The notes beneath the pieces were generated by a model that searched no databases, was not told the origin of the DNA, and saw only the letters and a program-made list of their open reading frames with translations. From positions 22,744,283 to 22,808,282 of the forward strand of contig OY979716.1 of the NCBI GenBank assembly GCA_963855995.1: DNA of 64,000 nt, given 5' to 3'. Below, piece after piece: positions 1 through 9,955 of this stretch. Numbering within the stretch: the first letter of the stretch is position 1; every line of letters begins with the position of its first letter. The position numbers were made by a program, and so were the translations under genes. This stretch comes from Muricea muricata. Taxonomy: Eukaryota; Cnidaria; Anthozoa; Malacalcyonacea; Plexauridae.

Positions 1-1055
1 TTGAATGATAATAAGGCGCCTTGTTCTTATGGCTTCTGTAAATAGGCAGAGAAATTGTGCACTTTAGATTTAAAATATGCATTATTTTTCGAGTTCGGAT
101 CTGTAATCGACGTTCCTAGACAAATTAAGGTCATTTAATTGTAGAACAGGACAAACTGCTTAAATAACAATAAAGTTCAAAAGTCTATTTTTGGAACCCA
201 AGTTTAACCCCCGTGACCATTGTTATTGTTGTGTGGAAGTACCACCAAATTAAATGACTTACGGCTGTATTGCTGAACACTCCACATGTGATTGAAGACT
301 GGACAATTTTGACAATATAATAGTTACTTGAACTTTTCAAGGTTACTACGTGTGCAAGTCTGATATGTTTGTTTTGAAATAATTCGCAATGAATACGCTC
401 GAAAACTATATCGTGTACAAGTGGCCAGAACCATCATTATTTATAACAATGAACACTTACTCTACAATGAACATTGACCAAGATATCTTTCCGCTTTAGA
501 ATGGCACTTGAAAGTAAACAGCTTGCTGCAATAACATCTTTTCAAGCAGACTTGAAAGAATCAAGCCATTTTCAAAAATTTGCAAACTATCTAATGAACT
601 TATCCCCCAAGGTATTTAAAAAGTTGAGTTCAAAACTTGACCGGAATTTGACAGAGGACACCGATGCACGCGGACGCATCATAGACCTCGAAAATGAAAA
701 CGAACCTAGCAGCTCGTTGGAGAGCGAAGATGACGAAACAGATCATCTTCAAGAAGTTTTTAAAACACTTTTTAAGGATGACAATACTAGTGTAACATTT
801 GAACTTTTCACGAAACTTTTATCGTTTCCACTAAATATATTCCGTGGGCCGACCAAAGTCATTTACACTCCAAGTTCAACCTACGAGAACATCAAGGCAA
901 AACTTTTACAATGCGAAGACAACGGTGACTTCGAAGAATTCGACACATATGCCAACAAAATGGTGGAGCAATATCTCGAAGAGAAAGACTTCGATATTGT
1001 TGCGGGCGTCAAAATAGAGCAAGTACGATGTGCAATTTATGGAAACGACTTGAAC
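1..1055 (+). repeat. Segment A of internal A/B duplication (first copy, left side cut by window)
   Basis: About 1.24 kb of promoter, leader and coding sequence is duplicated within the unit as A and B, about 2.93 kb apart in the same orientation. A is complete in the second unit (39,553-40,782). Homology to B (2,752-3,988) stops abruptly at 1055/1056, inside the coding frame after a shared Asp-Leu-Asn. Small indels and many substitutions separate A and B, so this duplication is older than the 39.7-kb one. Confidence 0.9.
449..499 (+). promoter_or_regulatory. Upstream ORF abutting the start codon of paralogue A
   Basis: A 16-codon frame opens with ATG at 449 and ends with TAG at 497-499. Its stop is one base before the main ATG at 501. 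The same arrangement occurs before paralogue B (3382-3432). If transcripts start upstream, ribosomes finishing this frame would stop next to the main start codon. Confidence 0.45.
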
Positions 1056-1085
1056 AAGACTAGTAGATTACCCTCCCCCATATAG
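501..1085 (+). pseudogene. Paralogue A: truncated copy of helical-repeat protein gene
   Basis: The 194-aa frame starts at ATG 501 (A at -3, G at +4). The in-frame sequence upstream has no ATG. The first 185 residues align gap-free with paralogue B at roughly 90% identity (about 18 differences), including the acidic Ser-rich stretch near residues 66-85. At 1055 homology ends and nine unrelated residues lead to a stop. The helical-repeat C-terminal half and the last exon of B are missing, so A is probably a truncated duplicate. The open frame may still give a short product. The differences are spread along the frame without disrupting it, so the duplication is young or A is constrained. I do not recognise the family. 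Confidence 0.7.
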
Positions 1086-1101
1086 CGTTCAAAGGGATGC
1101 C

Positions 1102-1235
1102 GACAATGACGTCATGGCGCATGAACAGCACGTGAACAGCACATGCACATAGAATTGACGTCATAGCACGTGAACAGCCCATGCACATTGGTTTGGGGTC
1201 ATAGCGCGTAATCAGCACGTGAACAGTACAAATTT
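1102..1235 (+). repeat. Degenerate tandem repeat with CRE-like and E-box motifs
   Basis: Three imperfect units of about 45 bp follow the A breakpoint. Each carries variants of (T)GACGTCAT (perfect CRE-like octamers in the first two) and of CACGTGAACAGC, with CACGTG E-boxes. It could be a transcription-factor-binding cluster or a decayed minisatellite. Function is inference. Confidence 0.6.
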
Positions 1236-1326
1236 GGTTCCGAGGGTGATACGGCATGTATATCAGAAAAGAGAGAAATGCAATATAGGTTTAAAAAATA
1301 TTTATTTTAACTTTTAGTTTTACAAA

Positions 1327-1821
1327 CTAGTGATTATATTTCAGTTGATATAAACATATGAGATAATCTATGAGATTTTTAAAAGTAAAAGTTTTTTCGA
1401 TACTAGTGGATAGAGTTTGTAAAGTTAAGTATGATAGTTTAAAAGTTTGTTCAAAAATTTTCCGACATTTTGTTGGGGGTTCTTTGTACTTGAGGATTTT
1501 AAATGCTTCCACGATTAGGATCCAGATATGTTCTTTCCCGATATGTGATTTTACTTCTTCGGAACAGTTCCACTAACTACATAATTCCCCGGTGACAGTG
1601 TTTGTGTGTTTTCGTTCAATATCTTTAATTTTTCTTGTGATCAATTCTACAGTTATCGCAGCAGTCAGTTCCTTTGGAGTAAATTGTTCTTCGAGGTTAA
1701 AAATGTTATCAGAATACATCTGCTTAAAGAAATGTGCCATTGGAGCTAGTGTCCTTACGGCTTGGAGAGCAAGTGTATTAGAGTATATTGCACTCGTGTT
1801 GATGTAACTGTATATTAACAC
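1327..1821 (-). pseudogene. Minus-strand coding remnant with one in-frame stop
   Basis: Read from 1821 to 1327, one frame runs about 165 codons with a single TAG near 1572. Residues before the stop (…TPKELTAAITVELITRK, then HTNTVTGE) look like real coding sequence, and the frame continues after the stop with SEEVKSHIGKEHIW. There is no good ATG at the upstream end. A plausible splice acceptor (…ATATACAG) lies near 1810, so this may be an internal exon of a decayed gene. Family not recognised. Confidence 0.35.
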
Positions 1822-2751
1822 GTAAAAAGTTTTATATTTCTTAAATGTAAGGTCATAGTTTTGTAGCGAGAAATCTGATAGATTGGTCTAGATAGATCTC
1901 AATTAACTTGAAAATGACAAAGATGAAAAAAATTGAGTGAAAAAAAACAGTAAGAGTAATGACCAATGACGTAAAATGTAATGAAGAACTGGTTGCTGGG
2001 GTGAAAGTTTTTTCTAAAATCAGCCAACTATGGTCAAAACAATGTTTTAATTATTCTGCAGAATATCAAAATTACAAAATTGCCCCTGCAAGCGGGATGA
2101 AACTTTCCAGTAATTACAAACACAAGCCGAATTCGTCTCGCTTACTAGGCTGTCTCATTATGTGGGCCAGCCCAGCTTCAATACAAACAGTCCCTTAGCA
2201 AGCGATAAATATAACGTCTCTTTTGCCTTAATTAGAGCTAGTACATAAAACGGGGACTAGTAAGTATAATTCCTTCGACATCAACGTCTGCACGCTGTGG
2301 AGTTTATAAACGTTGGGCAGCAAGGCCATTTCGAACATATCCAGAGCAGCAAGCGAAACATGATTAGAATGAAAACTAAGCTAGAATGAATCTATTTTCT
2401 CTGAATTTTCATAACAGGAAATTTTATTCTTGTTGTTGCAACATGACGTCACTTGACTTCACTTGACTTATCCTTAATGTTCCTCATAATTATGCAAAAC
2501 AATTATTTTTGTTTACAAATGACATCATTCTCATGATATCAGAAGGAAAGCGATTTAAAATGCTGTCGTCGATCTGTGACTGAAAATTTATTGCTAAAGA
2601 AACTAACAGTGTTAGCCGAAGTTCTTATGATGTTTGGGTGAGCTATAAGAAGAGACATTTGGCGAACATTTCGCATAATTTTATCAAAGGTAAGCACAAA
2701 GCACTTTAATGTATGAATCCACCGGTCATATTCTGTCTCGTAAGCACATTA
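1822..2751. other. Spacer between A and B, no assigned gene
   Basis: AT-rich. It holds an unsupported 79-codon frame (1959-2198) and, near 2605-2690, a short open stretch between an acceptor-like ACAG and a donor-like AAAG|GTAAGC, which could be a stray exon. No repeat boundaries were seen. Confidence 0.5.
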
Positions 2752-3370
2752 AACTATAACGAAAACAAAACTAATAGTAATAACAGAAATTAACAGAAAA
2801 GAAAGTAAAATATATAATGTGACAGGCAAGTTTAACTACTCATCAACTCTATATGGAGAAGTTATGCAGAAATACTCACAAAGTTTAGTGATGTTTTTCT
2901 CGATGATTCAGTGATTGAATTTAATATGCTTGAATAATAATAAGGTGTCTTGTTCTTATGGCTTCTGTAAATAGGCAGAGAAATTATGCATTTTAGATTT
3001 AAAATATGCATTATTTTTTGAATTCGGATGTGTAATCGACGTTCCTAGACAAATTAAGGTCATTTAATTGTAGAACAGGACAAACTGTTTGAATAACAAT
3101 AAAGTTCAAAAGTCCATTTTTCAAGGAACCTAAGTTTAACCCCGTGACCCTTGTTATTGTTGTGTGGAAGTACCACCAAATTAAATGACTTACAGCTGTA
3201 TTGCTGAACACTCCACATGTGATTGAAGACTGGACAATTTTGGCAATATAATAGTAACTTGAACTTTTCAAGGTTACTACGTGTGCAAGTCTGATATGTT
3301 TGTTTTGAAATAATTCGCAATGAATACGCTCGGAAACTACATCGTGTACACGTGGCCAGAACCGTCATTA

Positions 3371-3380
3371 TTTATATAAC
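3371..3380 (+). promoter_or_regulatory. TATA-like sequence upstream of paralogue B
   Basis: TTTATATAAC lies 54 bases before the main ATG, with a TTTATAAC counterpart before paralogue A. It is close to the upstream ORF, so if used as a TATA box the leader would be very short and might exclude that ORF. AT-rich background makes this weak. Confidence 0.25.
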
Positions 3381-3381
3381 A

Positions 3382-3432
3382 ATGAACGTTTACTGTACAA
3401 TGAACATTGACAAAGATATCTTTCCGCTTTAG
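3382..3432 (+). promoter_or_regulatory. Upstream ORF abutting the start codon of paralogue B
   Basis: Sixteen codons from ATG 3382 to TAG 3430-3432, one base before the main ATG at 3434. Length and stop position match paralogue A, with a few amino-acid changes. Confidence 0.45.
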
Positions 3433-3433
3433 A

Positions 3434-6149
3434 ATGGCGCTTGAAGGTAAACAACTTGCTGCAATGACATCTTTTCAAGCAGACTTGAAAGAATCAAGCA
3501 ATTTTCAAAAAATTGCAAACTATTTGATGAACTTATCCCCCACGGTATTTAAAAAGTTAAGTTCAAAACTTGACCGGAATTTGACAGAGGACACCGATGC
3601 ACGCGGACGCATCATAGACCTCGAAAATGAAAAGGAAGCTAGCAGCTCGTCGGAGAACGAAGATGACGAAACACATCGTCTTCAAGAAGTTTTTAAAAGA
3701 CTTTTTAAGGATGACAATAATAGTGTGACATTTGAACTTTTCACGAAACTTTTATCGTTTCCACTAAATATATTCCGTGGGCCGACCAAAGTGATTTACA
3801 CTCCAAGTTCAACTTACGAGAACATCAAAGCAAAACTTATACAATGCGAGGACAACGGTGACTTCGAAGAATTCGACACATATGCCAACAAAATGGTGGA
3901 GCAATATCTTGAAGAGAAAGACTACGATATTGTCGCGGGCGTCAAAATAGAGCAAGCACGATGTGCACTTTATAGAAACGACTTGAACTGGGCTAAACAA
4001 CTTGCCCGTGAAGCTCACGAACTCGCGGAGCACACGCGTTTTCCGCCGCTTTTTCATGCACAAGCTTGGCTCATGATGAGTTCGCTCTCTCGAACAAGAC
4101 GCAAGTTAGGAAAAACGAAAAAATATTTGGACTTAGCTGAGCAATCGTTTGAGTCGGGCTACAGTTTAGAAGAACTCGCACATTTCCATGAATTGAAAGG
4201 CACCTATCTTGATAAGTTTCTTGGAATATCTGCCAAACCAGATGAGCAGGTGAAGGCACTTGCTCTGACCAATTTCCAGAAAATGGGCGAAATCGGTGCG
4301 CAAGATTCGCGACAGCGCGTGAGCGACAAACAACGATTTTACGCTATGACTAAAAGCGCACGAATTCTCTTGGATTCCACTTCATCGTTTGGACGGCGCG
4401 ACCGGATTGTGACGAAAGATTCTATTCGCCTCGCCGCGGAGTGCCTCGGGACAGTAAAGCGTGATCTCCTGAGCAATATACCACGTGGGTCCAAGATTCA
4501 GTTTCAATTGGTGGAAAGTGATCTGTATTACAGGCAAGGCAAGTTTGAAGATGCGATGGAATTGTTGAAGAAGTCTCTTGATGAGGCAATTGAATTTGGA
4601 TATGGAAAAGAAGCACCAAAAATAACACAGGTAGTATCGGGAGAGGGGCGGTGCTTTTAGTTTGATCTAACTTCGTATGCTTTCTTCTACAAAATTTATA
4701 CTTGATCATGATCCAGAAATAGGTAGTTACACTGGACACTGCATCTGCATATCAGGTCTCATGGAGTGTCATAATGTTAATTAATTTTAGGTTTGCTCGT
4801 GTAGTAACTAGTAACACTGGATGTGAAGCTAGTGTAGCTTTCCTTCCGAAGTAACATTGGTTCAATAAGAGATGACGCTTACTGAACATCTAATTGCACG
4901 AACAATAGACATCTCGGTTAGATTGCTTCACTTTTAAGAATTTATATAGGTTTACTTGTACCGGCAGAATCGGATCATGCAATAAGCGATGCTGCGTACA
5001 TGAAACTCCAATTGCACGAACAATAGACATCTCATTTAGATTGTCCTCGCGAACTAGCATATTACTTTAGTTATACGGGCAGGATCAATATAAGAGATGA
5101 CGTTTACGTATACTGGGCTTCAGTTCAGAAGTGATATAGGGCTATCTGTTGTCTAAACAATACGTCTGCTGAGGCGCTCACTCCGGGGGAGCCGGGTAGG
5201 ATCACCTTTTCATGTTTTACCAAGGAATACCTCTCGAAATCAGTTGTTATAAGGGTTGACCCTAACAGAAATTAGTAACTCGATGAGCTATAATGTACCG
5301 CAATGCCTCTTATGGGACATTGTGTTGAAAACCACAACGTTTGTTTTAAAAGTTGAATGAATGCATGAAAACGATTATTTCTTAAAATTTGGAAGTGATT
5401 TGCAATGATGAATTATTTATCGATTTCACCTACTTAATTCGTCAATAGACAATAGTTTTGACAACATTAATAGACAACATTCTATTCATAGTCTACTGTT
5501 CATGGCATTAGCTGTAATAGTATTGGCAAGAAATTACTTTACACATAACACTAACATTTAAGCTAGTTATGGATATGCATGTAACATTAAGATTCATAGC
5601 CTCAAATTGAAGTGGGCATTTATGTCAATCAATCTTAATTAGACATTCAAAGGTATGAAAAGCATTCACACACTTCAATGACTTTTCATAATAAAGTGCC
5701 GTAGCCTAAAGAGGAAGAAAAGATAGCAATTCCATCACATCATTTCTGTTTGATGCTCTATGCAATAATTTAAGGGGCTAGGCTGTTTACATGAGACAGG
5801 CGAGCCTGGTTACCAGGATGATTTGTGTCACTAATATCTTTCTCTCTGACAAGAGACAAGTTAGACGATGATGAGTTGTTGGATGAGTAAGAGATGATGC
5901 TGACTGGACACCTTAGCTAGAAGAATAGCAGTTTAGAAATGATGCAGCTGTCGTTTGTAAATCCACTTTCCAGTATTTTTTTTCATTCTCTTTCAGCGTA
6001 TCAAAGATATCGATCGTCTTATGAATGCGAAAATTGACATTGTTGATGACAATTCATTAGAGCGACAAAGTAGCAGCAGTTCGAGTTGTCATGAGAGTGA
6101 AACGTCACAAAGTGGAAGCGATGTATTCAGTTCAGAATTTTTGTACTAA
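3434..6149 (+). CDS. Paralogue B: two-exon TPR-like helical-repeat protein, unknown function
   Basis: Coding exons are 3434-4630 and 5997-6149. Exon 1 ends ACACAG|GTAGTA. Exon 2 follows a pyrimidine-rich CTCTTTCAG. The phase-0 join gives 449 residues. The start is the first in-frame ATG, in good context (A at -3, G at +4). The N-terminal 110 residues are helical with an acidic Ser-rich insert near 66-85. From about residue 170 there are amphipathic helix pairs resembling TPR or related alpha-solenoid repeats: ARCALYRNDLNWAKQLAREA, then QAWLMMSSLSRTRRKLGKTK, and near the exon end DLYYRQGKFEDAMELLKKSL. The exon-2 tail is Ser-rich (six consecutive Ser) and acidic. A scaffold role is plausible from the fold, but I do not recognise a named family. 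A poly(A) signal AATAAA lies at 6695-6700. Confidence 0.75.
4866..5130 (+). repeat. Imperfect tandem duplication in intron of paralogue B
   Basis: A unit of about 120 bp occurs twice. Each copy contains ATTGCACGAACAATAGACAT followed by CTC and a TTAGATTG, and AAGAGATGACG(C/T)TTAC flanks the pair at both ends. Confidence 0.6.
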
Positions 6150-7520
6150 TATAATGTCACAATGAAAAATTTTCTGCGACTCCATTTAGCAGGCTTTTAA
6201 AAGCTGCACAAATATGGCAGCCATCGATTTCTTGTTGTTTTCATATATGCAATCATCGTTTCAGTTACTGAACTGTCTGTAGGCTGTTAACCATAACTGC
6301 TCGACGGTTGAGTTTGCAGTAAAGTGTGCTTTAGGCTTACTGGCCTTCGACAAAAAGTATGTGATCGATTAAACCTATTCAGAAGATCCGTTATTTAACC
6401 CCCGCTAGCTATTATTTTTGTTAAGGAGTTGGGTTTGAACACAGTATATACTGTGTATCACGATCATTGACTATTGCTTTCTATTCGGCAACGGAAAATT
6501 GTATATACTGCTCATGATCATTGATGAATGATAGCGTCCGTTGCGTAAACAAGATTTAAAAATTTCATCAAAATACCGTTAACTATCCTAGTTTTCCTGG
6601 GTTGTATGAAAACACGAGGGGGATCATTTGGCCCACCCGGTATGCTCTCAAATATTTATCTTAATTATATAAAATGATTATACTCAAAATTGAAAATAAA
6701 TAATTGTTTTAAACGTTAAATAATATGGTGACATGTTTGTAGGATTGTATTGATTTTTTTGAAAGCTGCATATTTTGCTGCTTTGTAATGTTTACAGACC
6801 TTCCGGACTTGTTGAGGAGACGGCTTAATGGGTGATGAATGTTCTGAAGTGATGCTAGTGAAAGGTGTTCTCTTTTACTTGTACGTGTACTGAACCAAAA
6901 CTTAATCAACAATTAAGCTAGTCGTCCAGCTTCTTGTCGCTGAAAGTGATCCATTCTTTATAGTTTTCAATGTGGTAGGCATTCAAATACACCTTAAACT
7001 TTCTTTTTGCATAATTCTCAAGTTACATTTACGCTGCGATTGTTTGACGCCATTTTGAATAAATGACCGCGAAACAAAATCGTATTCTTTTAGAGCTATA
7101 CCAGCCAATCAGCGTCATGCCAAAGTTGTATACCTTTGGAGCACACCAAAAATACGAGATTTTATCTGTTTCATCAAATCACATTTGTCTATCACTGTGA
7201 GGAGAGACCAAATTTTGGCGTAGTGACTAGTGAACTATTCCTGCTAATGACGTCCCGAACAGAATTATATCAGGTGAGTGCCGAGCATTGGTGCTGAGTT
7301 ATACACAATTCTCGCTCCGATCCCTCTCCTTTTCAAGTTCAAACCTGATCTCGTAAGACCCTGTAAAACACACTAACCCAATTATAAAACCCATTCGAGT
7401 GAGACTTACAATGAACTCGAGTCACCTACAATGAACTGTAGCACAACTGGAACGCTAACTCAATACAAAAGTTCAGTTGATGGGTGATATTTTCCGAGTT
7501 TGAGACAAAGCACTTAACCA
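6150..7520. other. 3' UTR and intergenic spacer
   Basis: Contains a likely 3' UTR to about 6720 (AATAAA at 6695) and a short palindrome ACAGTATATACTGT near 6441. GTATATACTG and CATGATCATTGA are repeated at 6440-6515. No coding region is supported. Confidence 0.5.
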
Positions 7521-7770
7521 TTCCAGTTGACTCGATAGCTCAATTGGTAGAGCAGCGGTCTAGAAACCAGAAGATGCGAGTTCGAATCCCGCTCGAGACA
7601 ACGAATTTCTCGTTGTTCTCTGCAGTGTCAGATTAATATGAATTCAGTTTTTCATATCTCTGAGGATGGTTCTGAAATAGAATTGAAACACTGCGCGTCC
7701 TCAAAGACAAGCGTTAAGTCGTGACGAAAATATTTCGTGCACTTAAATTGGATAAGACTCGTCACCAATA
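7521..7770 (+). mobile_element. tRNA-derived SINE, copy 1
   Basis: The tRNA-like head at 7529-7599 has an A box TAGCTCAATTGG and a B box GTTCGAATCCC (7580-7590). The acceptor arms pair in six of seven positions, but the anticodon arm is irregular, so it is not a working tRNA. A body follows, starting with a small hairpin (ACAACGAATTTCTCGTTGT). The same head and body recur immediately downstream. Confidence 0.7.
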
Positions 7771-7891
7771 CCAGTTGAGTCGATAGCTCATTTGGTAGAG
7801 CGGCGGTCTAGAAACCGGAAGATGCGAGTTCGAATTTTGCTAGAGACAACGAATTTTTCGTTGTTCTCTGCAGTGTCAGATTAATATGAAT
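7771..7891 (+). mobile_element. tRNA-derived SINE, copy 2 (3'-truncated)
   Basis: Begins with the same CCAGTTGA(C/G)TCGATAGCTCA as copy 1. The tRNA-like head is at 7777-7847 and its T arm has decayed. The body is identical through the hairpin to …TTAATATGAAT and then ends. Confidence 0.7.
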
Positions 7892-7951
7892 CTACTTAAC
7901 ACCAAATATTGGACCATATATCAAATTGAAGGTATCAAAAAGTTACATTTT

Positions 7952-8863
7952 TCAAATTCAAATTCAAAATTCAAAAATTTATTAACGTGGACAATACACT
8001 TAGCCATACAGCTATTTTACAGGTATGCCACCTAACTACTACCTAATTAATAAAAAATAATATAACTAAATATTTTACAGTTCTAATTCAATGTTTACTA
8101 ATGCTTTCCTAAATGCTGCATAAGTGGTCAAAGACTTGACACTATCTGGCAGGCTATTCCACAATTTAGGGCCGTAGTATCTCCACGATTTAAGCCCATA
8201 TTTTGTGGTATTTACCTTAGGTAGTTTAAGAATATCTTTTCCTCTTAAGTTATAAGCTGAAATTCTACATTGTATTAGATCACGGATACTAACTGGACAT
8301 GATCCGTGCAATATTTTAAAAATGGTTCCAAGTATTTTATGAGCTCGTTCCTCAGCCAATGTTGCTCTACCTAGCTGCTTTAATAAATCGCAATATGGAG
8401 TATTTTTATCTTTAAAAACAAAGAGTATAGCACGTTCGTTTACTTTTTCTAATTTATTTAGTGAGCTCTTACTACAGAAGTGCCATGTTTCAGCACAGTA
8501 GTTATAGTGAGGAGTAATAAAAGAGTTATAAATTGCTTTCCTTAGTTCAAATGGTAACATATTTCTCATTCTTCTTAACACTGCGATCTTCTGTGTTACT
8601 TTCCTACATACTTTAGAGACATGTTGATCAAATTTAAGTTTCTCATCGAGAATAACACCAAGCATCTCCACCTCTGTAACATTTGGAATTACTGTATTTT
8701 CGCATCGAAAGTGTAGGTCTTCTTCTCTTCTACCCATCACCATTGCTTGGTATTAGTGTAGGTCTTCTTCTCTTCTACCCATCTCTTCTACCCATCTCTT
8801 CTACCCATCTCTTCTAACCATAAGTGTAGGTCTTCTTCTCTTCTACCCATCACCATTGCTTGG
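7952..8863 (-). mobile_element. 5'-truncated CR1/L2-like LINE
   Basis: The insertion holds the C-terminal part of a LINE ORF2 (8075-8743) and a 3' tail at 7952-8074 with TTGAATTTGAATTTGAA repeats typical of CR1/L2-group 3' ends. The upstream end is scrambled. The first 40 bp of the frame (GTGTAGGTC…GCTTGG on the plus strand) recur at 8756 and 8823, with extra copies of TCTTCTACCCA between them. Confidence 0.75.
8075..8743 (-). pseudogene. LINE ORF2 fragment, reverse transcriptase C-terminal region
   Basis: The open frame of 222 codons matches the region after the polymerase core of Jockey/CR1/L2-type LINEs: EVEMLGVILDEKLKFDQHV, SFITPHYNYCAETWHF, KVNERAILFVFKDKNTPY, and the terminal YYGPKLWNSLPDSVKSL with AAFRKAL. 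The YADD catalytic motif and the endonuclease domain are absent, so this is a 5'-truncated, non-autonomous copy. The frame is intact, implying a fairly recent insertion. Assignment to CR1/L2 rather than another Jockey-superfamily clade is inference. Confidence 0.8.
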
Positions 8864-8879
8864 GATTAATATAATAAAT

Positions 8880-9115
8880 TCAAGAGAAAAAATAAATGCC
8901 TAAAAAATACAAAATCGACTGCAATTTTGCACAATACAGGAAATTTCCCTTCAGACTTGAATTTTTTTTTGTTTTTCCTGAAGACTCAATTTTTTTTCAT
9001 CAAATACAAGTTTTTAATAGCTTTCATTTGACGTTCGCTGTTCGGTATTTCAACTCAAAACTCAAATTGGCTTCACCCCCCCCCACTGATCGTCCAGTTT
9101 ATTCATAGTTCAATG
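8880..9115. mobile_element. Right-end fragment of the family found intact at 12974-13894
   Basis: Read in reverse from 9115 (CATTGAACTAT… onward), this matches the left end of the 12974 element through the G-run and GAAGCC. The other end is not visible. The LINE insertion abuts it on the left. Confidence 0.5.
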
Positions 9116-9188
9116 GTCAGTTATGCCACAGATCAGGTATAGAACCAGATGTCTCACTAAGCAAAATTTATGTCCGCAATTTTGAAGA

Positions 9189-9325
9189 GCTCGCGTCAGC
9201 CTTCGTCAGATTTGCTCGCGTCAGATTTGCTCGCGTCAGATTTGCTCGCGTCAGATCGCTCGCGTCAGATTTGCTCGCGTCAGACTTGCTCGCGTCAGAT
9301 TGCTCGCGTCAGATTTGCTCGCGTG
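9189..9325 (+). repeat. 15-bp minisatellite
   Basis: About nine units of GCTCGCGTCAGATTT with occasional one- or two-base contractions. Not a CRISPR array: no spacers. Confidence 0.9.
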
Positions 9326-9955
9326 GCGTGAATCTTTCTTGCTAAAAAGAAGCAGCGTATCATTTATCAGTAAAATTCGTCAAGAAAATAAAGATCAATA
9401 GGTAGTTGCGCCTAAAATCGCCGTTTAAGTGCCAAAATTCTGCACTTCCCTATCTTTTTTCTGATAAAAAATGTGCATTACACTTGCCAGAGGTGTTGCA
9501 TGTCCAATTCGTGCTCTCACGTAAGCAGTACACGTCAGCGTGGCAAGTGCCATTGCGTGAGCAATTCGTGCTCTCTGGTTGCGTCATCTCGCGTGTGCAA
9601 TTCGTGATCAGCCGAAAAATCGCGGACACGAAAACATTAGGAATAGATAGGAAGTGAGACATCTGGTTCTTACGTGATCTGTGGTTATGCGAAGAACAGC
9701 TGAGTCACAGATAAGATATATTATATACAGATAGGGAACTCGCGGGAAATCATGTCCCCACTTTTAATGCGCATGCGCTATGCTCTGGCAAGTGTAATGC
9801 ACATTTTTTATTAGGAAAAAGATAGGGAAATGCAAAATTTTGGCAATTAAACGGCGATTTTAGGCGCAATAACCGATCGATCTTTATTTTCTGGACGAAT
9901 TTTACTGATAAATGGCACACTGCGTGTTCTTGGCAAGAAGGAATTCAACGAATAC
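9325..9955. mobile_element. Foldback element with arms of about 165 bp
   Basis: 9325-9492 is the inverted counterpart of 9788-9955. The strongest part is ATTTATCAGTAAAATTCGTC … CATTACACTTGCCAG. The middle (9493-9787) carries three copies of (G/C)CAATTCGTG(C/A)TC and a second, interleaved inverted repeat (9655-9686 with 9127-9157). No coding region. Confidence 0.75.

Larger units (their letters stand above)
2752..3988 (+). repeat. Segment B of internal A/B duplication
   Basis: Homologous to A (39,553-40,782; also 1-1,055), covering the shared upstream region, leader and the first 185 codons. Sequence after 3988 is unique to B. Confidence 0.9.

Noticed and set aside
474-500. Extended N-terminus of paralogue A (and of B at 3407)
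   Set aside because: The extra nine codons begin with TTG, not ATG. The ATG at 501 (3434 in B) has a good context.
1959-2198. 79-codon plus-strand frame with an ATG
   Set aside because: No recognisable motif, poor context, no conservation evidence; kept only as a note in the spacer entry.
7529-7599. Functional tRNA gene
   Set aside because: A and B boxes are good but the anticodon arm does not form a standard 5-bp stem with 7-base loop, and the same head with a SINE body recurs next to it.
9189-9325. CRISPR-like array
   Set aside because: Units of 15 bp follow each other without unique spacers, and the context is eukaryotic; it is a minisatellite.
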